Source: Phormidesmis priestleyi (lineage in GTDB: Bacteria; Cyanobacteriota; Cyanobacteriia; Phormidesmidales; Phormidesmidaceae). Taken from it: DNA of 6,641 bases. The stretch is from contig QBMP01000020.1 of assembly GCA_003242115.1 (NCBI GenBank), positions 12,176 through 18,816 on the forward strand. Direction: 5' to 3'. The notes beneath the pieces were generated by a model, which worked only from the letters and a program-made list of their open reading frames with translations, had not been told where the DNA came from and did no database searches. Position numbers and translations under genes: made by a program. Positions 1 through 6,081 of the stretch are shown one piece after another; the stretch's first letter is position 1, and each line of letters starts with the position of its first letter.

Positions 1-119
1 GCCAACCTTCCCGCTCGGAGTTCGTCGGCTAAGGTGAGCGATCGCGCTTCCAGCCCACTCGGAGCCAAATTCAACCCCGCCTCACTCAAATCAATCAACA
101 CATCCACTAGCTCTACCAT
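1..119 (-). CDS. N-terminal part of an unidentified protein, cut by the left edge
   Basis: An uninterrupted minus-strand frame runs from an ATG at 119-117 to the window edge, giving 39 full codons that begin MVELVDVLIDLSEAG and end LTLADELRAGRLA. Regularly spaced Leu/Val/Ile residues alternate with Glu/Asp, which looks like a real, helix-rich protein. The overlapping plus-strand frame is low in complexity and unconvincing. I do not recognise a family. The open frame continues upstream of this ATG as far as a TGA at 191-189, through a hydrophobic stretch (LVVVLWALFLQKR) that could be coding if a TTG at 170 or a GTG at 164 were the start. No clear Shine-Dalgarno sequence precedes the ATG. The gene would diverge from the membrane iron-sulfur gene at 318. 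A HIP1 site lies inside it at 38-45. The fragment is too short for a firm call. Confidence 0.42.
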   Translation of the reverse strand, partial: MVELVDVLIDLSEAGLNLAPSGLEARSLTLADELRAGRL

Positions 120-317
120 TTCTTTATTGTTTCTTTTTTGCAAGAACAAAGCCCACAATACCACAACCAAATCTTCGATAGTGAGCCCTCAGCCCTTCTC
201 AATAGAGCAAATCATAAAGCGAAATTCAATCTACTCAGCAACCAAGCATTACTTACGCTGCGCAGAAAGGTCAGTGCTTCTACTGATAGGTTGCCATGTA
301 AGCGCAAATGACAACCC
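120..317. other. Divergent intergenic spacer
   Basis: These 198 bases separate the putative minus-strand gene at the left edge from the membrane iron-sulfur gene. They are AT-richer than their surroundings and presumably hold promoters for both directions. I see no convincing -35/-10 pair, no GTA-N8-TAC NtcA site and no strong hairpin. A TANNNT hexamer at 287-292 has no matching -35 at the right distance. Part of the left side (120-188) may be coding on the minus strand if the neighbouring gene starts upstream of its ATG. Confidence 0.4.
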
Positions 318-1958
318 ATGCTATCTTCCTTATCTGAAAAGAAAATGCACGTCATCCGCTGGGGAGTTTTCCTAGCTTGGGCGCTGCTGATTGTCTCTTT
401 ATTCTACGATCCAATCTCTGCAACCCTCACTAATTCAAACCACAGTTGGAGTCCGCTAGCTGACTCAACGATGACAATGGCTAACGATCCAGATCACTGC
501 GTTAGCGCTCAAGGTTACTGCATTTCACTGGAGCCTTATCCTATTGGTCTGCGTGTATTTTGGGGCATGGTGGTACCTAGCGCAATCTTTGTTGTATTTG
601 TGTTTGGTCACGAGTTTTGGCGGCGAATTTGTCCCTTGTATTTTTTCTCACAGTTGCCTCGGGCCCTAGGGATGAAGCCGCTGCTAGATATCAAGCAAAA
701 TGCTTGGCTACAAAACAATCATCTGTATGTTCAGTTTGTTCTCTTCTTTTCAGGCATTACTGCTCGAATTCTGCTAATAAATTCCGTGCGTCCAGCAGCC
801 GGTGTGTTTTTCATCTTGACTTTACTCTCGGCAGCGGTTGTTGTCATGCTCTACGGCGGCAGAAGCTGGTGCCACTACATCTGTCCTTTTGGCATGGTGC
901 AAACTGTCTTCACTGGCCCACGCGGTTTGCTCGATAGCACAGCTCATCAGGCCGCACCGTACAGCATTACCCAGTCGATGTGTCGCACTGTTGTGTCCGA
1001 TCAAGATAGAGATGGACAGGCTCAAGAACAGAGCGCCTGCGTATCTTGTAAGTCATCTTGCATGGATATTGACTCAGAGCAAGCGTATTGGGAACAGCTC
1101 CATAAGCCCGGTCGGCGGCTGGTGCAGTATGGCTATTTGGGGTTGGTAATAGGCTACTTTGCTTACTACGGGCTGTATGCAGGCAATTTTAATTACTATT
1201 TTTCGGGGGTGTGGAGCCATGAATCGCGAGCGGCGATCGCCATGCTAGATCCCGGTTTTTATATGGCTCAGCACGCGATCGGCATTCCTAAAATTATCGC
1301 TGCACCGCTGACGCTGGCAGCATTTGCAGCCGCTAGCTGCTGGCTATGCACCCAGCTAGAACGAACCTATCGCGGCTATCTTCAGCAGCGCTCAGGCAGC
1401 AGCTCAGGAAACAGCTCAGGAAACAGCTCAGACAACAGCCCTCAGCTACCGGCTGATCAGGGTTTGCATAGAATGTTCTCACTCTGCACTTTCCTAGCTT
1501 TCAACATCTTCTTCATCTACGGTGGCCGCCCTGAAATTAATCGCTGGCCATTAGCCGCTCAGTTTGGCTTTCAGGCAATCATTGGGGTTCTTAGCAGCCT
1601 GTGGCTAGCGCGTACTTGGAGCCGCAGCCGTGAGCTGTACCAAAAAGAGAGTATGGCTAGTAAGCTCAAGCTTCAAATCAAACGTCAGCTTAGCCAGTCA
1701 GTTTTGGGTCTATCAAATCTATCTGAGATGTTGTCAGAGCCTGATTTAAAACAGTTAAATGCTGAAGAGACAAGTCTTTTGGCTAAGATGCTAGCTCAGT
1801 TGGTTCAAGTAGAGCAAGTAAATCAGGTAGGGGCGCGATCGCAATCAACAACAGCAGATGAAAACTTCACCATCCCTCAAACAGTTCTCAAGCGAAATTT
1901 ATCAAGCACTGATTCAGTCAATCCAATTTTGCCAACGACTCGAATCCGCAAACGCTAA
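318..1958 (+). CDS. Multi-pass membrane iron-sulfur protein (NapH/NosR-like 4Fe-4S polyferredoxin type)
   Basis: Probable membrane electron carrier of 546 residues. I place about eight membrane segments near residues 13-31, 79-97, 135-156, 161-180, 268-289, 322-346, 385-402 and 413-432. With the N-terminus inside, all candidate cluster ligands face the cytoplasm: C105-P106, a complete CX3CP (C185-C189-P190), and C222 with a CX2CX3C motif (C241, C244, C248) followed by MDID. C61 and C68 fall in the first outer loop and could form a disulfide. CX3CP after a membrane helix is typical of NapH/NosR-type proteins, but the first copy here reads WRRICP, with Trp where the first Cys would be. A Ser/Gly/Asn linker (359-374) precedes the last two helices, and a cytoplasmic tail of about 110 residues ends in a Thr/Ser-rich basic stretch. 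The start is uncertain: ATG 318 and the in-frame ATG 345 (MHVIRWGVFLAW) both lack a good ribosome site, and 345 puts the first helix right at the N-terminus. The FHA-reductase gene 64 nt downstream is the likely redox partner. Substrate and acceptor are unknown. Confidence 0.82.
   Translation: MLSSLSEKKMHVIRWGVFLAWALLIVSLFYDPISATLTNSNHSWSPLADSTMTMANDPDHCVSAQGYCISLEPYPIGLRVFWGMVVPSAIFVVFVFGHEFWRRICPLYFFSQLPRALGMKPLLDIKQNAWLQNNHLYVQFVLFFSGITARILLINSVRPAAGVFFILTLLSAAVVVMLYGGRSWCHYICPFGMVQTVFTGPRGLLDSTAHQAAPYSITQSMCRTVVSDQDRDGQAQEQSACVSCKSSCMDIDSEQAYWEQLHKPGRRLVQYGYLGLVIGYFAYYGLYAGNFNYYFSGVWSHESRAAIAMLDPGFYMAQHAIGIPKIIAAPLTLAAFAAASCWLCTQLERTYRGYLQQRSGSSSGNSSGNSSDNSPQLPADQGLHRMFSLCTFLAFNIFFIYGGRPEINRWPLAAQFGFQAIIGVLSSLWLARTWSRSRELYQKESMASKLKLQIKRQLSQSVLGLSNLSEMLSEPDLKQLNAEETSLLAKMLAQLVQVEQVNQVGARSQSTTADENFTIPQTVLKRNLSSTDSVNPILPTTRIRKR
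1388..1435 (+). repeat. 12-bp tandem repeat in the membrane Fe-S gene
   Basis: There are four units of 12 bp. The two central copies, CAGCTCAGGAAA at 1400-1411 and 1412-1423, are identical. The flanking units at 1388-1399 and 1424-1435 are diverged. The period keeps frame and encodes SGSS-SGNS-SGNS-SDNS (residues 359-374), a flexible linker between the sixth and seventh predicted membrane helices. Replication slippage is the likely origin. Confidence 0.85.
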
Positions 1959-2022
1959 ACATTAAGCAGCCATTCCCGTGATTTCTTCTGCCTAGCTTTT
2001 TCTCTGTCATCTCGAAAAAACC

Positions 2023-3540
2023 ATGCTCAAAACAAAAGTTATCAACACTCACACCAATCACGTTTATACCGCCGAGCTAGCCCCTCGCCCCGGTCAACAA
2101 TCTGAATGCTTAATTGGCCGTCATCCCAACTGCGACCTCATCCTAGATGGCCCAGCGGTTAGCCGAGTTCATGGGCGCATTTTATTCGAGTTGGGACAGT
2201 GTTTTTTTGCAGATTTAGGCAGCACTGATGGATCTAGATTGAACAACGAAGAAATTCAGGTGAATCGCATTTACAAAATCTCACCGGATGACGTGATTCG
2301 GATGGGAGAGTTTGCTCTGATTGTTGAAGAATTAGATGTTGAAAAATTCAGCGCTAGTCAATCTATTAATCAATCTGGCAGTCAATCTGGCAATCAATCT
2401 AATCACAATTGGTCAACCGCAGGCACAGCGCAAGAAATCATGGTGCGCTGCGTGCAGATTATTCAAGAGACTCACGATGTCAAAACCTTTCGCTTTGTTG
2501 CCGAGCCTGAGCGGTTATTTCACTTTAAGCCAGGGCAATTCGTCACACTCAAGCTACCGATAACAAACCCCAAAGGTCAGCCTATTCGGCGCTCCTACTC
2601 GATTTCATCGAGTCCTGCTCGTCCCAATACATTAGATATCACGGTCAAAAGAGTCAGCGCCACCAGTCCAGATTTGCCTTCTGGCCTCGTCTCCAATTGG
2701 CTTCACGATCAGCTAGAAATCGGGATGACGCTGAGCTTACAAGGCCCACATGGCGACTTCAACTGCATCGATCATCCCGCTGACAAGCTTTTGCTGATCT
2801 CTGCCGGTAGCGGCATCACCCCAATGATGTCGATTGCTCAGTGGCTCAGCGATCTGGCGGACAACACCGACATCACCTTTATTCACGCCGCCCGCACCCC
2901 GTTAGACATTATCTTTCGTCAGCGGCTAGAGCTGTTAGCCGCCCAGCACCCTCATTTCCAGCTCGCCTTCACCCTCACTCAGAAATCATCTGCCGCTCCC
3001 ACTCTTCCCTGGTCAGGCTATCGAGGTCGGCTCAACCCCGCTTTGCTCAGCGCCATCTGCCCCGACTTCATGGCTCGCACCGCCTTCGTCTGCGGCCCCG
3101 CTGGCTTCATGACCAGTACTCGCGATTTGCTTGCTGCTGCTAGCTTTCCAATGGAAAACTACTTTGAAGAAAGCTTTGGCCCGCCGCCTAGTCAGTTGGC
3201 TAGCATTTCTATTAAACAAAGTCCCGCCGAGTCTTCTGCTCTGGCTGGCTCTCCCCCGCTTTCTACTCTCACGACCACCCCTACCGTCGAATTCTCCACC
3301 TCCGGCAAAACTATCCCCTGCGACGCTACCGAAACTCTCCTAGATATTGCCGAACAAGCGGGCATTGCTCTCGCTAGTGGCTGTCGGATGGGTAGCTGTG
3401 GGGCTTGTAAGCAGACGCTGACAGCCGGTGAGGTGCGCTACGACATTGAGCCTAGAGGACTGAATGAGTGCGATCGCGCCCAGGGTCATGTCCTCACATG
3501 CATTGCCAAACCCGTGGGTAAAGTCGTGCTAGCACTGTAA
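2023..3540 (+). CDS. FHA domain - FAD/NAD(P) oxidoreductase - [2Fe-2S] ferredoxin fusion protein
   Basis: Soluble flavo-iron-sulfur reductase of 505 residues with an added phosphopeptide-binding domain. Residues 1-105 form an FHA domain: G32-R33-H34, S47-R-V-H50 and the turn G66-S-T-D-G-S, where the usual STNGT Asn is Asp69. A Ser/Gln/Asn/Gly linker (about 112-130) follows. The ferredoxin-reductase core shows the FAD motif R189-R-S-Y-S193, GPHGDF at 241-246, the pyridine-nucleotide loop SAGSGITP (260-267) and CGPAGF (357-362), then ESFG. The C-terminus is a plant-type [2Fe-2S] ferredoxin with ligands C454, C459, C462 and C493 (CX4CX2C, then 30 residues, then C). The order FAD, NAD, [2Fe-2S] is that of Hcr-like NAD(P)H reductases, so electrons should pass from NAD(P)H through FAD to the [2Fe-2S] centre. 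It is not PetH, the photosynthetic FNR, which lacks a fused ferredoxin. The ATG at 2023 follows an A-rich stretch with no Shine-Dalgarno sequence. The upstream membrane Fe-S protein is the likely electron acceptor (inference). Choice of NADH or NADPH cannot be read here. Confidence 0.9.
   Translation: MLKTKVINTHTNHVYTAELAPRPGQQSECLIGRHPNCDLILDGPAVSRVHGRILFELGQCFFADLGSTDGSRLNNEEIQVNRIYKISPDDVIRMGEFALIVEELDVEKFSASQSINQSGSQSGNQSNHNWSTAGTAQEIMVRCVQIIQETHDVKTFRFVAEPERLFHFKPGQFVTLKLPITNPKGQPIRRSYSISSSPARPNTLDITVKRVSATSPDLPSGLVSNWLHDQLEIGMTLSLQGPHGDFNCIDHPADKLLLISAGSGITPMMSIAQWLSDLADNTDITFIHAARTPLDIIFRQRLELLAAQHPHFQLAFTLTQKSSAAPTLPWSGYRGRLNPALLSAICPDFMARTAFVCGPAGFMTSTRDLLAAASFPMENYFEESFGPPPSQLASISIKQSPAESSALAGSPPLSTLTTTPTVEFSTSGKTIPCDATETLLDIAEQAGIALASGCRMGSCGACKQTLTAGEVRYDIEPRGLNECDRAQGHVLTCIAKPVGKVVLAL
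2356..2403 (+). repeat. 12-bp tandem repeat in the FHA-reductase linker
   Basis: Four 12-bp units share the core TCAATCT: 2356-2367, 2368-2379, 2380-2391 and 2392-2403. They encode SQSI-NQSG-SQSG-NQSN between the FHA and reductase domains. The two middle units differ at one base. The period keeps the reading frame, so slippage would lengthen or shorten the linker without breaking the protein. Confidence 0.88.
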
Positions 3541-3572
3541 TCGCATGAGACACTAAAGGCACTGCTTAAGCT

Positions 3573-3577
3573 GGGGG
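3573..3577 (+). promoter_or_regulatory. Possible ribosome binding site for bicA
   Basis: A run of five G at 3573-3577 lies 10 nt before the GTG at 3588, a workable distance for pairing with the 16S rRNA tail, although it is not a textbook AGGAGG. An in-frame TAA at 3567-3569 rules out any start further upstream, and the next in-frame ATG falls well inside the conserved transporter domain, so GTG is the best start. Confidence 0.45.
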
Positions 3578-3587
3578 CTGCCGACTC

Positions 3588-5324
3588 GTGCCACAACTTT
3601 CTAATATCACCAATCGGATTCACTTTAGAAACCTGCGTGGCGACCTTTTTGGCGGCCTTACCGCTGCTGTGATTGCGCTACCGATGGCGCTTGCCTTTGG
3701 CTTAGCCTCCGGAGCAGGCCCGATTGCCGGACTGTACGGCGCGATTTTAGTCGGCTTCTTTGCCGCCTTGTTTGGCGGCACCCCAACGCTGATTTCAGAG
3801 CCCACTGGCCCCATGACGGTGATGATTACCACCGTAATTGCCACTCTGACTGCCGCCGATCCGGTCAATGGGATGGCGATGGCGTTTACCGTCGTGATGA
3901 TGGCTGGGGTTGTGCAAATTATTATCGGCGCACTCAAGCTGGGTAAATATGTGACGCTGATGCCTTACAACGTGGTGTCTGGCTTTATGTCAGGCATCGG
4001 GCTGATTCTAATTATTTTGCAAATTGGCCCGATGTTGGGTCAGGCTGCGCCTAAAGGCGGCGTAATTGGCACTTTGCAGAATCTGCCGGGTCTGATCGCC
4101 GGCATTCAGCCGAGCGAGCTGGTGTTGTCGCTGCTGACGGTGGTGATGATTGTTTATTTCCCCAAGCATCTCCGGCGCTTTGCCCCGCCGCAGCTAGTGG
4201 CGATGGTAATCGGTACGCTGCTCTCACTGACGCTGTTTGGCGCTGTGGATATTCGCCGCATTGGCGAAATTCCGCTGGCGCTGCCGACGCTGCATCTGCC
4301 GGTATTCGGGGCGAATCAGGTGCGGATTATGATCGTCGATGCAATTGTGCTGGGGATGCTGGGCTCCATTGATGCGCTGCTGACGTCGGTAGTGGCCGAT
4401 AGCCTCACGCGCACCGAGCATGATTCTAATAAAGAGCTGTTTGGCCAGGGCATTGGCAATATTGTTTCGGGGCTGTTTGGTGGGTTGCCGGGAGCAGGCG
4501 CGACGATGGGCACGGTGGTAAACATTCAAGCGGGCGGGCGCACGGCGCTTTCGGGCTTGGCGCGGGCGGCGATTTTGCTGGTGGTGGTGCTCGGCGCTAG
4601 CGGGCTGACGCAGTATATTCCGCTGGCAGTGCTAGCAGGCATTGTGATTAAAGTCGGGATCGATATTATCGACTGGGGCTTTTTGAAGCGGGCGCACCAT
4701 ATTTCTAGCAAGGCGGCGGCGATTATGTACGGTGTGATTTTTCTCACCGTGTTTGTCGATTTGATGGTGGCGGTGGGCGTCGGGATATTTGTCGCGAATA
4801 TTTTGACGATTGATCGGCTGACTCAACTGCGCTCTGATACTGGCGTGACGGCGATTACTGACAATGACGATACGATCGCACTTAGCCCTGAAGAAAAGTT
4901 GCTGTTGGAGCAGGGCATGGGCCAAATTTTGCTCTTTAGCCTGAGCGGGCCGATGATTTTTGGGGTGGCCAAGGCAATTTCGCGGCAGCGGGAGGCGGTG
5001 CAAAATTGTCGGGTGATGATTTTGGATCTCAGTGAGGTGCCGCATTTGGGCGTGACGACTTCGCTCTCGATTGAAAATTCGATTCAAGAGGCCGTAGAAG
5101 GCGATCGCACGGTCTATATCGTCGGCGCTAAGGGCCAAACCTACAAGCGACTGGCAATGCTCGGTCTGTTAGAAACGGTACCAGCCAAGTGCTTTTTGAG
5201 CGATCGCACTGAAGCCCTCCGCCAAGCCGTCGCCGACCTAAGCCGCCGCCTAGAAGTGGCCAAACCCTCTGTCGATCTTAGCTTGCCCCTCGATACGCCC
5301 CTCGATAGGACTGTAGATGCGTAA
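3588..5324 (+). CDS. bicA: BicA-type sodium-dependent bicarbonate transporter (SulP family)
   Basis: Plasma-membrane importer of bicarbonate, driven by sodium, feeding the CO2-concentrating mechanism. The 578 residues follow the Synechococcus PCC 7002 BicA sequence as I recall it almost from end to end: IHFRNLRGD at 11-19, then GGLTAAVIALPMALAFG, TLISEPTGPMTV, GFMSGIG, SVVADSLTRTEH and AGATMGTVVN. The numbering is offset by +4, so T73, D262, T266 and G304-A305-T306 correspond to BicA T69, D258, T262 and G300-A301-T302, positions linked to Na+ and bicarbonate binding in published BicA work (from memory). Residues to about 425 form the 14-segment SulP membrane domain; about 440-550 form a cytoplasmic STAS domain (LLFSLSGPMIFG near 448, DLSEVPHLGV from 480). 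GTG is the start, since an in-frame TAA at 3567 blocks anything earlier. The gene lies 47 nt after the FHA-reductase and could share its transcript. Its middle part is strikingly G-rich on the coding strand, unlike the C-rich gene before it. Substrate is inferred from similarity; SulP members can carry other anions. Confidence 0.93.
   Translation: MPQLSNITNRIHFRNLRGDLFGGLTAAVIALPMALAFGLASGAGPIAGLYGAILVGFFAALFGGTPTLISEPTGPMTVMITTVIATLTAADPVNGMAMAFTVVMMAGVVQIIIGALKLGKYVTLMPYNVVSGFMSGIGLILIILQIGPMLGQAAPKGGVIGTLQNLPGLIAGIQPSELVLSLLTVVMIVYFPKHLRRFAPPQLVAMVIGTLLSLTLFGAVDIRRIGEIPLALPTLHLPVFGANQVRIMIVDAIVLGMLGSIDALLTSVVADSLTRTEHDSNKELFGQGIGNIVSGLFGGLPGAGATMGTVVNIQAGGRTALSGLARAAILLVVVLGASGLTQYIPLAVLAGIVIKVGIDIIDWGFLKRAHHISSKAAAIMYGVIFLTVFVDLMVAVGVGIFVANILTIDRLTQLRSDTGVTAITDNDDTIALSPEEKLLLEQGMGQILLFSLSGPMIFGVAKAISRQREAVQNCRVMILDLSEVPHLGVTTSLSIENSIQEAVEGDRTVYIVGAKGQTYKRLAMLGLLETVPAKCFLSDRTEALRQAVADLSRRLEVAKPSVDLSLPLDTPLDRTVDA
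5285..5307 (+). repeat. 11-bp direct repeat at the 3' end of bicA
   Basis: GCCCCTCGATA occurs at 5285-5295 and again at 5297-5307, a 12-bp period that keeps frame. It encodes the repeated Pro-Leu-Asp in LPLDTPLDRT at the C-terminus, beyond the STAS domain. It looks like a recent slippage duplication in a region under little constraint. Confidence 0.85.
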
Positions 5325-5355
5325 AGGGCACATCTGGAAAAGTAAGCAACCAGCA

Positions 5356-6039
5356 CTAGCTGCGCATGACGTAGCCGACGCCGCGTACCGTTTGAATCAG
5401 GCGGCTTTCATGCTCAGACTCTAGCTTCAGGCGCAAATAGCGGATGTAAACTTCAATAATGTTGGAATCGCCCATAAAATCGTAGCCCCAGACTTCTTCG
5501 AGAATGCGATCGCGCGTCAGCACCTGCTTCGGATGCGAGATTAAGTAATCGAGTAAATCAAATTCTTTGGCCGTGAGTTCGATCGCGCGATCGCCGCGTT
5601 TCACTTCACGGGTTTTACGGCTTAAGCTCAAATCGGCAAACTGAAACACTTCCGGATCGTCTGGATGATTGCGCCGCAGATGAGCCCTGACTCGCGCTAA
5701 CAGCTCTTCAATGCTAAAGGGCTTAACCACATAGTCATCGGCTCCCGCATCGAGCCCCGCAACGCGATCTTCAATGCCGTCTTTGGCGGTGAGCAAAATC
5801 ACTGGCATCATCGCCCCGGTTGCCCGCAAGCGGCGGCACACTTCTATGCCGCTGAGCCCCGGCATCATCCAGTCGAGCAAGATCAAATCAGGCTCGCCGT
5901 CGCGGGCGGCCATCAGCCCACTGAGGCCGTCGTTCGCAACAGTGACTTTGTAGCCCTCATAGCCCAGCTCTAGCTGCACAAATTTTGCCAGCTTTTCTTC
6001 GTCTTCAACGACTAAAATGTGTGCGGTTTCTTCAGACAT
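5356..6039 (-). CDS. OmpR/PhoB-family response regulator
   Basis: Two-component DNA-binding regulator of 227 residues, the usual family length. The receiver domain (residues 7-120) has the acidic pair E12-D13, phosphoacceptor D56 in LILLDWMMPG, switch threonine T84 (ILLTAKD) and K106 in VVKPF. A winged-helix domain (about 129-225) carries ELTAKEFDLLDYL, the DNA-recognition region around DSNIIEVYIRYLRLKLE, and the terminal wing IQTVRGVGYVMR. I prefer the ATG at 6039 over an in-frame TTG at 6045, because AGAGG at 6052-6048 is 8 nt from the ATG but only 2 nt from the TTG. The kinase gene lies directly upstream with a 42-nt gap, so the two are probably cotranscribed and cognate. The sequence resembles the cyanobacterial regulator group that includes ManR, but I cannot assign a target from it. 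It converges on bicA, with 31 nt between the stop codons. Confidence 0.93.
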   Translation of the reverse strand: MSEETAHILVVEDEEKLAKFVQLELGYEGYKVTVANDGLSGLMAARDGEPDLILLDWMMPGLSGIEVCRRLRATGAMMPVILLTAKDGIEDRVAGLDAGADDYVVKPFSIEELLARVRAHLRRNHPDDPEVFQFADLSLSRKTREVKRGDRAIELTAKEFDLLDYLISHPKQVLTRDRILEEVWGYDFMGDSNIIEVYIRYLRLKLESEHESRLIQTVRGVGYVMRS

Positions 6040-6047
6040 CTGCAAAG

Positions 6048-6052
6048 CCTCT
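6048..6052 (-). promoter_or_regulatory. Ribosome binding site for the response regulator
   Basis: AGAGG on the minus strand lies 8 nt before the ATG at 6039. This spacing favours that ATG over the TTG at 6045. A second purine block, TAGGAG at 6060-6055, is too far from the ATG for normal use. Confidence 0.6.
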
Positions 6053-6081
6053 AACTCCTATGCTCAAACAGGCCCGTATAC

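Noticed and set aside
298..311. Possible NtcA site (GTA-N8-TGA)
   Set aside because: The second half is TGA, not TAC, and no -10 element lies at the expected distance. A single half-match is expected by chance.
34..375. Plus-strand frame of 113 codons from a GTG, overlapping the start of the membrane Fe-S gene
   Set aside because: It is low in complexity (Ser/Thr/Asn-rich), has no recognisable domain, overlaps a better gene start and lies opposite a more convincing minus-strand frame.
2023..3540. Photosynthetic ferredoxin-NADP reductase (PetH)
   Set aside because: PetH has no C-terminal [2Fe-2S] domain and no FHA domain. The domain order here fits Hcr-like reductases.
3541..3587. Terminator hairpin between the FHA-reductase and bicA (GGCA...TGCC)
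   Set aside because: Only four base pairs form around a long loop, and there is no T-run.
4632..5138. Minus-strand frame of 168 codons inside bicA
   Set aside because: It is a shadow of bicA: rich in His, Arg, Asn and Gln with no domain pattern. The sense frame is strongly conserved.
6040..6045. TTG at 6045 as the start of the response regulator
   Set aside because: It would sit only 2 nt from the AGAGG ribosome site. The ATG at 6039 has 8-nt spacing and gives the normal N-terminus.
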